Origin: Nitrospinota bacterium
Lineage (GTDB): Bacteria; UBA8248; JACPRG01
Direction of reading: 5' to 3'
DNA: 11,760 nt
Assembly (NCBI GenBank): GCA_030740135.1
Contig: JASLXW010000074.1
Coordinates: 1-11,760, forward strand
Under the pieces are notes generated by a model, which was not told the DNA's origin, ran no database searches, and saw only the letters and a list, made by a program, of their open reading frames with translations. Position numbers and translations under genes: made by a program. Shown in pieces: positions 1 to 6,148 of this stretch. Within the stretch, counting starts at the first letter, position 1, and each line of letters begins with the position of its first letter.

Positions 1-78
1 GGGCCTAACAGATTGATTTTACACCAGAAACGAGGACCACTCTACAAAATACTTATGATCTATCTGGGAAATCCGGGC

Positions 79-1322
79 TTATCTGTCATTTCGAGCGTAG
101 CGAGGAATCTCGCCTTGCCCCCCTTCGTGGGGCATCCACTCCTTTATTGGCCTCCGCGCTACATTTGTCCGGAAGAGGTGAGAGAGAACCCCCGCCGCCC
201 CCATCAACACCCCCCCCCCCGGAACCCGCCCCTTGACGACCGCGATGTTCCTTTCGGTGACCTTCGTCGGCACGCCGATCCGGCGCATGATGATGAGGGT
301 CCGGCAGAACAGCCCGAGGGCCTCGGCGTACTTGCCCTGGTTGTAACGAAGGACCGCCATGTTGTTGAGCGTCGTGGCGATTCCCGCCTGGTTTCCCAGC
401 CTGCGTTCGATGTCGATTGATTCCTCGTATCGCCGCAATGCCTCTTCATACCGGCCTTGCTTTCGGTGGATCTCGCCAATGTTGTTGAGGACGGCGGCGG
501 TGTTCTCATCGTCCTTTTTTTCCGGTAAAGCGTCAGGGTGCGGGCGTTGAGGCCGAGGGCCTCGGCGTAACGCCCCAGGTCCCCCAGGACTCTTGCGCGC
601 CATCCAGCCGCGTCGGCGAGGGCGGGGTCTCTCTGAAGCGCGCGGGCGTAGAGGGCGTCGGCCTCCCGCCAATGGTTTTTCTTGTAGGCCTCGAGTCCTT
701 TGCCGTAAAGCTCGTACGCCGTGAGGGACTTCGCCGGCGGGGCCGCAAGGCGCTTTCTCTCCCTCGGCGTCAGCGTCACCGGGGGGGCCTTGACGACGCG
801 CTTCTCGCCCCCCCGGATGACGACCTTCTTCCCCAGCGACTCGACGGCCGCGTCCGCCAGACGGGTCAGGGTGCCGAACAGGGCGTCCTCGTCCGAGGTC
901 CCGCCCCGGACCTGGGCGGTGTGCAACACGATCCCCGTCTCGGCGTCCACGAAACGCAGGTTGAACATCAGCCCTTTTCCGAAGACGACGTACCCGCCGA
1001 TGACGACGACCTGTGCCCCCGCAAGACGGCCAATCTTTGCGGCCTTGGAAGGATCGAACAGGTCCATCAGGCCAAGCCTCTGCTCCTTGATGATCTTTTC
1101 GAGCTGTCCCCGCTCGATGACGTGGATGGACGAGACCCCCGCGAGCTTCGTCACGAGGGTCTCTGGGACGGCCTGGGAGAGCCAGATCAGCCCTTGGTGT
1201 CGGCTCGTGTTCCGGAAGTCCAGGACGGCGATCCGCCGCTGGGCGGCGAGGGAGGGCGAAGGCCGGCCGAGAACGAAGACCGCCACGAGGACGAACACCC
1301 AGATCAGGACCCGCTTTGTCAC
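79..1322 (-). CDS. Exported CsgG/FlgO-like protein with C-terminal TPR repeats (frameshifted)
   Basis: Probably an exported protein with a CsgG/FlgO/TolB-N-like alpha-beta domain and TPR repeats. CsgG-like domains occur in outer-membrane assembly and lipoprotein-type factors, and TPRs bind partner proteins. From the GTG at 1322 the N-terminus is MTKR plus a hydrophobic run and SLAA, a good signal peptide of about 27 residues. The domain starts IAVLDFRN (31-38), with VIERGQLEKIIKEQ (68-81), VVIGGYV (106-112) and FVDAETGIV (124-132). TPR-like helices begin near residue 201. The frame breaks in a T7 run (515-521) after about residue 269. A -1 shift, or one added base, restores clear TPRs (NNIGEIHRKQGRYEEAL and NNMAVLRYNQGKYAEAL). 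The unshifted frame stops at 204. GTG at 1349 and 1367 are other starts, but a promoter candidate at 1373-1402 would start transcription near 1366, which argues against 1367. The C-terminus is uncertain because of an 11-base C run at 210-220, and the last residues run into a repeat-like segment. The exact role is unknown. Confidence 0.7.
88..119 (-). repeat. Dispersed repeat-like segment with small hairpin
   Basis: On the minus strand this reads as a segment containing GATTCCTCGCTACGCTCG followed by AAATGAC. From memory, near-identical segments recur in intergenic regions of many environmental bacterial genomes and give spurious peptides of the IPRYARND type, which is exactly the peptide at the end of the open frame here. 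It contains a 5-bp stem, GCGAG and CTCGC, around a GAAT loop. The first 100 bases of the window are visibly more AT-rich than the rest, and I see no gene in bases 1-78. Only one copy lies in the window, so its repeat nature is recalled rather than shown. Confidence 0.4.
210..220. repeat. C11 mononucleotide tract within the TPR gene
   Basis: Eleven consecutive C (G11 on the coding strand) near the 3' end of the TPR protein gene. With 11 bases the frame continues to the stop at 79. With 10 it would end at once with a TGA at 204. With 12 it enters a third frame that runs on to a stop near 85. Length changes would therefore alter the C-terminus. Confidence 0.9.
515..521. repeat. T7 tract at the frameshift point of the TPR gene
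   Basis: On the coding strand the frame reads CGG AAA AAA AGG. An eighth A would give CGG AAA AAA AAG GAC GAT, joining RKK directly to KDDENTAAVLNNIGEI in the TPR frame. The tandem AAA codons also permit ribosomal or transcriptional slippage. The likeliest cause is an indel, either a sequencing error or a real mutation. Confidence 0.75.
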
Positions 1323-1372
1323 GAAGATTTCCCCATGAGCCGCATTCACCCTTAGTGGATTGGACACCCTGA

Positions 1373-1402
1373 ATCATAAGGAAGTTCGGCCGGAGGCGTA
1401 AA
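1373..1402 (-). promoter_or_regulatory. Candidate sigma-70 promoter for the CsgG/TPR gene
   Basis: On the minus strand a -35 TTTACG (1397-1402; 4 of 6 matches) is followed after 18 bp by a -10 TATGAT (1373-1378; 5 of 6). The predicted start near 1366 lies upstream of the GTG codons at 1349 and 1322. Match and spacing are acceptable in a GC-rich background, but this is by eye only. Confidence 0.35.
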
Positions 1403-1481
1403 GGGAAAAAAGCCCAATGACCGCACCTCCGCATCCGCGCGCGTGCTTCGATTCCGTAGGGGCACATGAAAGAGGGTGTGC

Positions 1482-1504
1482 CACTGGCAGCTTGCCTGCC
1501 AGTG
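1482..1504. repeat. Perfect 9-bp inverted repeat (hairpin)
   Basis: CACTGGCAG (1482-1490), loop CTTGC and CTGCCAGTG (1496-1504) form a perfect 9-bp stem. No T-tract follows on either strand, so it is not an intrinsic terminator. I recall similar ACTGGCAG/CTGCCAGT hairpins as dispersed intergenic palindromes in some environmental genomes. A REP-like element is possible, but only one copy is seen here. Confidence 0.5.
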
Positions 1505-1597
1505 CCGCCTCATTCGATTTCGCGATTCAATGCATAAAGGGAAAAAACAGGAGGTCATCGGAGGCCCTTCACCGTTCCGGACACGGGTCGGGAACCA

Positions 1598-1670
1598 GCG
1601 GGCGTCCGCACGGGCCGGTCCAAGCCTGCCCTCTGGCAAGGCAGGGGGTCCCGGCCCGTCACACGCCCGC
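1598..1670. other. Long nested hairpin in non-coding stretch (structured element of unknown function)
   Basis: Three stems nest in 73 nt: GCGGGC (1598-1603) with GCCCGC (1665-1670); ACGGGCCGG (1610-1618) with CCGGCCCGT (1651-1659); and CCTGCC (1625-1630) with GGCAGG (1640-1645) around a 9-nt loop. All are perfect Watson-Crick pairs. No U-tract follows on either strand. It lies in the 521-bp stretch 1323-1843, where I find no convincing gene, downstream of the terminator at 1762-1802 and upstream of the CsgG/TPR promoter candidate. It could be a structured RNA or a DNA-level palindromic repeat. I cannot match it to a named riboswitch class. Confidence 0.45.
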
Positions 1671-1761
1671 GCAGAGAACGGGGTGTTTCAGCCAGGCAAC
1701 TCGCTCGCATCGGGCAATGGATTGAAAGGCAACCCGTTCACCGGCCCATTCGCATGAGGCG

Positions 1762-1802
1762 GAAAAAGACAAAAAAAGGGTCGCGCCATGACGGCGCGGC
1801 CC
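1762..1802 (-). terminator. Intrinsic terminator of the exported orphan gene
   Basis: On the minus strand GGGCCGCGCC (1793-1802), a 5-nt loop and GGCGCGACCC (1778-1787) form a 10-bp stem with a single C-A mismatch. Seven T follow immediately (1771-1777), with a further T5 a few bases on. It begins 41 bp past the stop at 1844, a classic rho-independent terminator that ends the minus-strand unit from the right. Confidence 0.85.
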
Positions 1803-1843
1803 TTCGGGATTCAATCCGGTTTTTCAGAAAAAAACGTCCGGTC

Positions 1844-2413
1844 CTACGGGACCTCGCTGGCGTCGCTGACGGGCGGGACGATCCTCCCCTCGATGACGCC
1901 GAAATTCCTGGCGAACCTCAGGTTCGATTTCGGCGGCGGGAACTTCTTGGGCGCGAGGATGTCCAGCGTGATGTCGAACGATCCCACCCGGCTGATCCGG
2001 CCGTCCACGTCGCGCGCCAAAATCTTGATGTAGACGTACAGGTCCTGCGTGTTCGAGAGCGTCCCGCCGCGAATCGCGTCGAACGTGCTCAACGTGAAAT
2101 GGCCGGAGACCTCCTTTTCCTCGCCCGGCTTGATCCGGTAGGCGCCGAAGGCGATCTCCCCGTAGGGCGGGCTCTCGAAGCTCCAGACGATTTCCTTGAG
2201 ATCGGCTTCGCCCGCTTTGACCGAAACGTAGACCGGCAGGTCGTTGGGCGGGACGATCCACTTCGGCGCGTGCAGCAGGACGAGCTTCGGGCCATCGGGC
2301 GAGATTTTTCGACCCTTCCGGATCGTCGTTTGCGCCATCGCGCCCGTCGCGGCGATGGTCATCCAGAGAAAGAAAAACCTCAGCGCAACCGGCCAAGCTT
2401 TCCGAGTCGCCAT
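1844..2413 (-). CDS. Exported beta-rich protein of unknown function
   Basis: I do not recognise the family. The 189-residue product starts MATRK, then has a hydrophobic core (about 8-22) and an ATGAMA/Q site near residue 27, so it should be exported to the periplasm or cell surface. The mature part has alternating hydrophobic stretches typical of beta strands: KLVLLHAPKWIVPP (43-56), LPVYVSVKAG (59-68), EIVWSFESPPYGEIAF (74-89), LYVYIKILARDVDG (125-138) and SFDITLDILAP (145-155). An Ig-like or fibronectin-like sandwich is plausible. It has no cysteine and no visible catalytic motif. The ATG at 2413 has GGGAG 9 bases upstream and gives the signal peptide; an in-frame extension to 2539 adds only low-complexity sequence. 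It lies 151 bp after trpC and ends at a strong terminator, so it may be the last gene of that unit or have its own promoter. Confidence 0.8.
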   Translation of the reverse strand: MATRKAWPVALRFFFLWMTIAATGAMAQTTIRKGRKISPDGPKLVLLHAPKWIVPPNDLPVYVSVKAGEADLKEIVWSFESPPYGEIAFGAYRIKPGEEKEVSGHFTLSTFDAIRGGTLSNTQDLYVYIKILARDVDGRISRVGSFDITLDILAPKKFPPPKSNLRFARNFGVIEGRIVPPVSDASEVP

Positions 2414-2500
2414 CTTTCCATCTCCCGGTGGTTCCGCATCCTTCCTGCGCGACGTTCGGCCTGTGCGGGAGGTCCCACCCCGAAGGGCCGAAACCCAGGT

Positions 2501-2513
2501 CATAATATATATT
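2501..2513 (-). promoter_or_regulatory. AT-rich island with a possible -10 element
   Basis: A run of A and T stands out in the GC-rich gap between trpC and the exported orphan gene. On the minus strand it contains TATATT and TATTAT, either usable as a -10. I find no good -35 at the right distance, so a promoter or a protein-binding bend site is only suggested. Confidence 0.3.
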
Positions 2514-2564
2514 CGGATCAACGCACCCCGGCGACTCATATTCCCGGACGGGTCCCCCCCCCGC

Positions 2565-3395
2565 TCAACCGCTCACGCCGCGAAGCTCCCGCAGCTTCTC
2601 CGCCGGATCGCCCGCGCGCATCAACGCCTCGCCGACCAGGAAGCAGTGGAAACCGCCCCGCCGAAGCCGTTCGACGTCGGCGCGGGAGTGAATCCCGCTC
2701 TCGGCCACCTTCACGCACCCCTCTGGGATCTCCGCCGCCAGCTCGAGGGACGTCCCGGTGTCCGTATGGAAGTCGGCCAAGTTCCGGTTGTTCACGCCGA
2801 TCAGGTCGGCCCCGCAGGCCGCGGCCCGTTCGACTTCCTCCGCCGTGTGCGCCTCGACGAGCGCCGCCATCCCGAGGTCCCGGGCGAGGGCCTGAAGGCC
2901 GCGGATCTCCTCGTCCCGAAGGCATCGGGCGATAAGGAGAACGGCGTCCGCGCCCGCGGCCCGGGCCTGATAGACCTGGTAAGGGGCCACCGTGAAGTCC
3001 TTGCGGAGGACGGGGATCGAAACCGTTTCCCGCACCGCGGACAGGTGGTCGAGGCGGCCCTGGAAGTACCGGGGCTCGGTCAGGACGGAGAGGGCGGCCG
3101 CGCCGCCGCTTTCGTACCGGCGGGTCAGGCCGACGGGGTCGTAGGATTTCGCGATGAGGCCGGCCGAAGGCGACGCCCGCTTGGCCTCGGCGATGATCCG
3201 GACGTCTCCCGGGCCGCCCGCCAGCGCCCCTTTGAAATCGCGCGGCGCGGGGGCGGCCCCGGCCCGCCGGCGGACCTCCGCCTCCGGAACGCGCCGGACC
3301 TCCTCTTCCAGCGCCGCCCGGACGGATTCGACGATCTCCTCGAGGACGGTCCGCTGGGCGGAGGATTCGCGGGAGGACGTTCGGTTATCAGCCAT
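2565..3395 (-). CDS. trpC: Indole-3-glycerol phosphate synthase
   Basis: Cytosolic TIM-barrel enzyme that closes the indole ring by decarboxylation of CdRP (carboxyphenylaminodeoxyribulose phosphate) in tryptophan synthesis. The 276-residue product has the family motifs in order: IIAEAKRASPS (67-77, general region of the E and K catalytic residues and the SPS phosphate site), VLRKDF (129-134, catalytic Lys132), LVEAHT (179-184, Glu181), GVNNRNL (200-206) and VAESGI (230-235, Glu232 and Ser233). Length is normal for a monofunctional TrpC, and no TrpF domain follows. The ATG at 3395 overlaps the trpD stop (3388-3390) within ATGGCTGA and has no clear Shine-Dalgarno, so translation is probably coupled to trpD. 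The next gene downstream is not trpF or trpB, which is unusual. Confidence 0.97.
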   Translation of the reverse strand: MADNRTSSRESSAQRTVLEEIVESVRAALEEEVRRVPEAEVRRRAGAAPAPRDFKGALAGGPGDVRIIAEAKRASPSAGLIAKSYDPVGLTRRYESGGAAALSVLTEPRYFQGRLDHLSAVRETVSIPVLRKDFTVAPYQVYQARAAGADAVLLIARCLRDEEIRGLQALARDLGMAALVEAHTAEEVERAAACGADLIGVNNRNLADFHTDTGTSLELAAEIPEGCVKVAESGIHSRADVERLRRGGFHCFLVGEALMRAGDPAEKLRELRGVSG

Positions 3396-4425
3396 CGGAT
3401 TTCGATGATGGGTCCGGGCGGCGGGAGAACTCTTTGACGGCCTCCAGCTTTGCCAGGGCGGCGCCGGAATCGATGGATTCGACGGCCGGGGCGACTGCGT
3501 CTTTCATCGAGTCGGTGATCCCGCCGACGTAAATCGCCGCGGCCGCGTTGAGGAGGACGATGTCCCGGGCGGGACCGGTCCGGCCGTTGAGGACCATCAG
3601 GGTTGTCCGGACGTTGTCTTCCAGGGCCGTCACCTTGCAGGCGTCGATGGGATGGGCGGAGAGGCCCAGGTCCTCCGGGGAGAGGTCGAAGGTCCGGACT
3701 TTGCCTTCCCGGACCTCGGAGACCCGGGTTTTCCCGGCCAGGGTGATCTCGTCCAGCCCGTCCGAGCCGTGGACCACCAGGGCCCGGTACGCCCCCAGGT
3801 TGTTGAGGACGTTGGCCATCAATTCGGTCAGGGACGCGTCGTAGACCCCGATGATCTGTCCCTGGGACCCCGCCGGGTTCGTCAAGGGACCCATGACGTT
3901 GAAGATGCTGCGCAGGCCGGTCTCCCGTCTGGGGCCGACGGCGTACTTCATCGAGGCGTGCAGGGCGGGGGCGAACAGGAACGCGAAGCCGACTTCGTCC
4001 AGGCATGCGCCCACGCGCTCGGGGGAGATCTCGATGTCGACCCCGAGCGCCCCCAGGACGTCCGCGCTTCCGCAATGGCTGGAGACGGCCCGGTTTCCGT
4101 GCTTGGCCATGGGCGCGCCCGCCCCGGCGGCCACCAGGGCGGCGGTGGTCGAGATGTTGAACGTATGCGCGCCGTCGCCTCCCGTTCCGGCGGTGTCAAC
4201 CACAAGGTCGTGCTTCGTCTCGATCTTCGTGGCCTTGGCGCGCATCGTGCGCGCGCTGCCGGTGATCTCGTCGGCGGTTTCCCCCTTCATGCGGAGGGCC
4301 GTCATGTAGGCGGCGACCTGGGCCGGCGTGCAGAGCCCGCTCATGATCTCGGTCATGACCTCCTCGGCTTCTTCCGCCGAGAGGTGGTTCCCCGCAACGA
4401 CTTTCGTTAGGGCCTCTTTGATCAT
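3388..4425 (-). CDS. trpD: Anthranilate phosphoribosyltransferase
   Basis: Transfers phosphoribose from PRPP to anthranilate, the second committed step of tryptophan synthesis, in the cytosol. The 345-residue product has the class motifs: GTGGDG (80-85, PRPP-binding), NIST (90-93), KHGNRAVSS.CGSADVLGALG (108-128), a conserved Arg166 in GPRRE that contacts anthranilate, FNVMGPLTNPA (175-185) and an Asp-Glu pair (225-226) for Mg2+. The C-terminal tail is short and polar. No glutaminase domain is fused; that subunit is the separate trpG. The ATG at 4425 lies 13 bases after the stop of the upstream DUF4330-like gene. That TGAGG stop region also supplies the ribosome-binding site, so the two are probably coupled. 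In-frame sequence further upstream would overlap the neighbour and has no family similarity. Confidence 0.97.
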   Translation of the reverse strand: MIKEALTKVVAGNHLSAEEAEEVMTEIMSGLCTPAQVAAYMTALRMKGETADEITGSARTMRAKATKIETKHDLVVDTAGTGGDGAHTFNISTTAALVAAGAGAPMAKHGNRAVSSHCGSADVLGALGVDIEISPERVGACLDEVGFAFLFAPALHASMKYAVGPRRETGLRSIFNVMGPLTNPAGSQGQIIGVYDASLTELMANVLNNLGAYRALVVHGSDGLDEITLAGKTRVSEVREGKVRTFDLSPEDLGLSAHPIDACKVTALEDNVRTTLMVLNGRTGPARDIVLLNAAAAIYVGGITDSMKDAVAPAVESIDSGAALAKLEAVKEFSRRPDPSSKSDG

Positions 4426-4438
4426 GTGTCTCGACGCC

Positions 4439-5392
4439 TCATGAACCTTCCGGAGAAGGGGTGTCCAACGGGAGGGCCTCAACCTTTTGAATTTTAAGGG
4501 GGAGGTAATAAAACTTTGTCTTGAACCCGAACTTTTCCCCCGCACTCAGGGGTTCACTGCCGTAGTAGAAGCCCTTTTCATCGCTGTACGCGCACAGGCA
4601 TTCCAGTTTCACCCCGATCGTCCGCATTTTGGGTATCGGCCAATAGTAATCGCCGATATCCGGAATCTCTTGCCAGGGCTTGCGGGGCGGCCGGAAGACA
4701 CCGCTGAGCTTCAACCACAGGAATCGGCCCTCGGGATCATTCGGGGAGGGCAACGCCCGGTCTCCCCGCCGAGGCATGTCGGCCACGGTTTGTTCAATCA
4801 ACTGCGTGTGCGCCCAAATCCGCAGCCTCCTCCTCACGGGTAAATACCGGATGAGGAAGGTGTCATCCAGCCGGAGGGCTTCGCCCACGAGAACGTACTC
4901 CGGTGTCACGAACGTGTAGGACTTTCCGCGGATGAACGGTTGCTGTTTGTAGTAGAAGGTTTTTCCCTCCCTCCGTCCGCGGATCTTCATCCTGACGCGA
5001 ACCATCCTTTTCTCTCCCGGGACAGAGGCCAGGACCTTCTTCCCGCCCATGTTCACGACGTTGAGTTGCGGGTCGTTCCCCAGGATCTCCAGGATCTCGA
5101 TCGTTGTGTCCGGATGCGCGGTGTCCCGATTTCCGGGACGGATCCGGGCGGCCAGGGTCGGGGCCAGATCACGAAAGACGAACTGGACGTCCCGGATGAC
5201 CACGGGCGACCCCTTCGGTTCTTTCCGGGCGATCTTCCCGGGACCGGACGCGGCCGAGCTTGCGTCCGGCGGGATCATCGCGGGCGTCGAGAACCCGTAG
5301 TACCCGACGAGCAGGGCGGCCGTGAGGATCGCCGAGAGGTCGAACAGGTTCACCCAGCCGCCGATTCTTCCTTTTTCATCCACCCACTTCAA
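4439..5392 (-). CDS. DUF4330-like membrane-anchored protein with duplicated domain
   Basis: Function unknown. The N-terminus MKWVDEKGRIGGWVNLFDL matches the conserved opening I recall for DUF4330 proteins, followed by one membrane segment (about 18-36), so residues from about 40 should lie outside the cytoplasm. After a Ser/Pro/Gly linker the 317-residue protein seems to hold two related halves. VRVRMKIRGRREGKTFYY..QPFIRGKSYTF (131-161) resembles GVKLECLCAYSDEKGFYYGSEPLSAGEKFGF (260-290). DUF4330 proteins as I know them are shorter and have one unit, so this looks like an internal duplication. The start at 5392 is TTG, chosen because it preserves the conserved MKWVDEKGR; GGAG lies 10 bases upstream. 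It is the first gene of the unit with trpD and trpC, though nothing suggests a direct role in tryptophan synthesis. Confidence 0.75.
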   Translation of the reverse strand: MKWVDEKGRIGGWVNLFDLSAILTAALLVGYYGFSTPAMIPPDASSAASGPGKIARKEPKGSPVVIRDVQFVFRDLAPTLAARIRPGNRDTAHPDTTIEILEILGNDPQLNVVNMGGKKVLASVPGEKRMVRVRMKIRGRREGKTFYYKQQPFIRGKSYTFVTPEYVLVGEALRLDDTFLIRYLPVRRRLRIWAHTQLIEQTVADMPRRGDRALPSPNDPEGRFLWLKLSGVFRPPRKPWQEIPDIGDYYWPIPKMRTIGVKLECLCAYSDEKGFYYGSEPLSAGEKFGFKTKFYYLPLKIQKVEALPLDTPSPEGS

Positions 5393-5540
5393 TCGCTGGC
5401 CGCTCCGCCGGGTTTCTGTGGCCCGGTGGGTCCGAATCCCGCCGGAATTTCCGATTGAGGCTCATTCACTACCACACCCCCCGCCGAATGGGCAAACCCT
5501 CGTTTCGGGCGGGCGTCGCCGCACTCCTTCCCCGCCGGCC

Positions 5541-5570
5541 GGCCGGGACCCCGCGATCCGGTCGTTTTTT
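5541..5570 (+). terminator. Possible intrinsic terminator upstream of the PxxKW promoter
   Basis: GGCCGGG (5541-5547), a 9-nt loop and TCCGGTC (5557-5563) form a 7-bp stem with two G-T pairs, followed after one base by T6 (5565-5570). No plus-strand gene lies upstream, so it would only stop antisense or read-through transcription. Flanking GC repeats make a chance fold possible. Confidence 0.35.
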
Positions 5571-5592
5571 GCTGCTGGCGCCCAAATTTCCC

Positions 5593-5620
5593 TTGACAAC
5601 GCATTCCGGCGGCATATCTT
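5593..5620 (+). promoter_or_regulatory. Sigma-70-type promoter for the PxxKW gene or leader RNA
   Basis: A perfect -35 TTGACA (5593-5598) and a -10 TATCTT (5615-5620; 4 of 6) are separated by 16 bp; shifting by one gives ATCTTT at 17 bp. An AT-rich patch lies just upstream. Transcription would start near 5627. It is the best promoter match in the window, in the divergent gap 5393-5765. Confidence 0.65.
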
Positions 5621-5632
5621 TTGCGGGATTTT

Positions 5633-5699
5633 CCCGTGTCGCTTGGTTAAGCATCGAGGTCCGGCATCCGGGGATACCAATGCGGCGCGGGAATTTTTT
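5633..5699 (+). terminator. Terminator hairpin in the leader of the PxxKW gene (attenuator, riboswitch or sRNA end)
   Basis: CCCGTGTCGC (5633-5642) pairs with GCGGCGCGGG (5682-5691) over 10 bp, including two G-U pairs. The stem extends through TTGG (5643-5646) with CCAA (5677-5680) past a one-base bulge. The 30-nt apical part can fold further (CCGG/CCGG). Two A and T6 follow (5694-5699), and another T6 comes at 5711-5715 and nearby. The hairpin starts about 6 nt after the predicted transcription start and ends 66 nt before the ATG at 5766. Nearby GC palindromes at 5720-5729 and 5739-5744 could compete for the 3' arm. Either transcription is attenuated before the gene, or a separate RNA of about 70 nt is made. 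Confidence 0.55.
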
Positions 5700-5765
5700 G
5701 TTTTCGGGGTTTTTTCAGACCGCCGGCGGACATCCCGTCGCCGGATAAGATAAGGAGATTCAAAG

Positions 5766-6047
5766 ATGATTTGGACGACGATTCGGGAAGACGTGGAGTG
5801 CGCCTTTATGACGAAGGAGGGGTGCGGGTTCAACGGAGGACAGTGCCACACCATCATCGAGCGGTGTGAAGGCTGCAAATTCGTGGTGGACCTCCCGTCC
5901 GGGAAATTTTGCCGGGTCTCCGGCGATCCCGAGGGCAAGTGGGCGTTCGGCGTCTGCAACCTCGCGAGCCATCTGGATCGAAAGAAGGTCGTCGTGGACC
6001 GGAAACTCAACCCGCTCAAGGCTTCCAAGCGGTCCCAAAAGGGATAA
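5766..6047 (+). CDS. PxxKW family cysteine-rich protein
   Basis: A 93-residue soluble protein of unknown function. It has seven cysteines (12, 20, 27, 34, 37, 49, 64), including a CEGC pair at 34-37, and the signature PEGKW at 55-59 that names the PxxKW cysteine-rich family known to me from Desulfobacterota. There is no signal peptide or membrane segment. The cysteine spacing suggests metal or Fe-S binding, or a redox role, but that is inference. The C-terminus is Lys/Arg-rich. The ATG has a strong Shine-Dalgarno, AAGGAG, 8 bases upstream. The gene stands alone on the plus strand, between trpG and the DUF4330-trpD-trpC unit, behind its own promoter and a leader with a terminator hairpin. This suggests conditional expression. 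Confidence 0.85.
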   Translation: MIWTTIREDVECAFMTKEGCGFNGGQCHTIIERCEGCKFVVDLPSGKFCRVSGDPEGKWAFGVCNLASHLDRKKVVVDRKLNPLKASKRSQKG

Positions 6048-6053
6048 GCCCCC

Positions 6054-6101
6054 CCGAGTTTTCGCCCCGAGGGTCCATCGCCCCGGACCCCGCCGACTCG
6101 G
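6054..6101. other. Nested hairpin in the convergent gap, possible terminator structure
   Basis: CCGAGT (6054-6059) pairs with ACTCGG (6096-6101), and inside it GGGTCC (6071-6076) pairs with GGACCC (6085-6090) around an 8-nt loop. It lies between the stop of the PxxKW gene and that of trpG, which converge. Neither side has a proper T-tract, so it is not a standard intrinsic terminator, though position and symmetry suit a transcription-end structure serving both genes. Confidence 0.35.
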
Positions 6102-6148
6102 AGGTCCGCGGGCCTGAAGGACGGGGGCGGGGCGTGAAAGAGGGTCGC

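Noticed and set aside
1352..1757. Several short open frames on both strands in the non-coding stretch.
   Set aside because: They run through palindromic repeats, have no ribosome-binding site and read as low-complexity peptides. No gene is supported there.
2244..3437. A long open frame on the plus strand opposite trpC.
   Set aside because: It is antisense to a gene with full catalytic motifs, has no family similarity, and reflects the lack of stop codons in high-GC DNA. The same applies to the long plus-strand frames at 672-1355, 3652-4410, 6721-7608, 8404-9426 and 10559-11584.
5425..5443. A tRNA T-arm-like segment, GGTGGG TCCGAAT CCCGCC, hinting at a tRNA remnant or attachment site.
   Set aside because: The loop starts TCC rather than TTC, and no acceptor, D or anticodon arm can be found on either side. 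It is probably chance in GC-rich sequence.
5456..6028. Minus-strand open frames crossing the divergent gap and the PxxKW gene.
   Set aside because: They lack start signals and overlap a plus-strand gene with a family motif, good ribosome-binding site and promoter.
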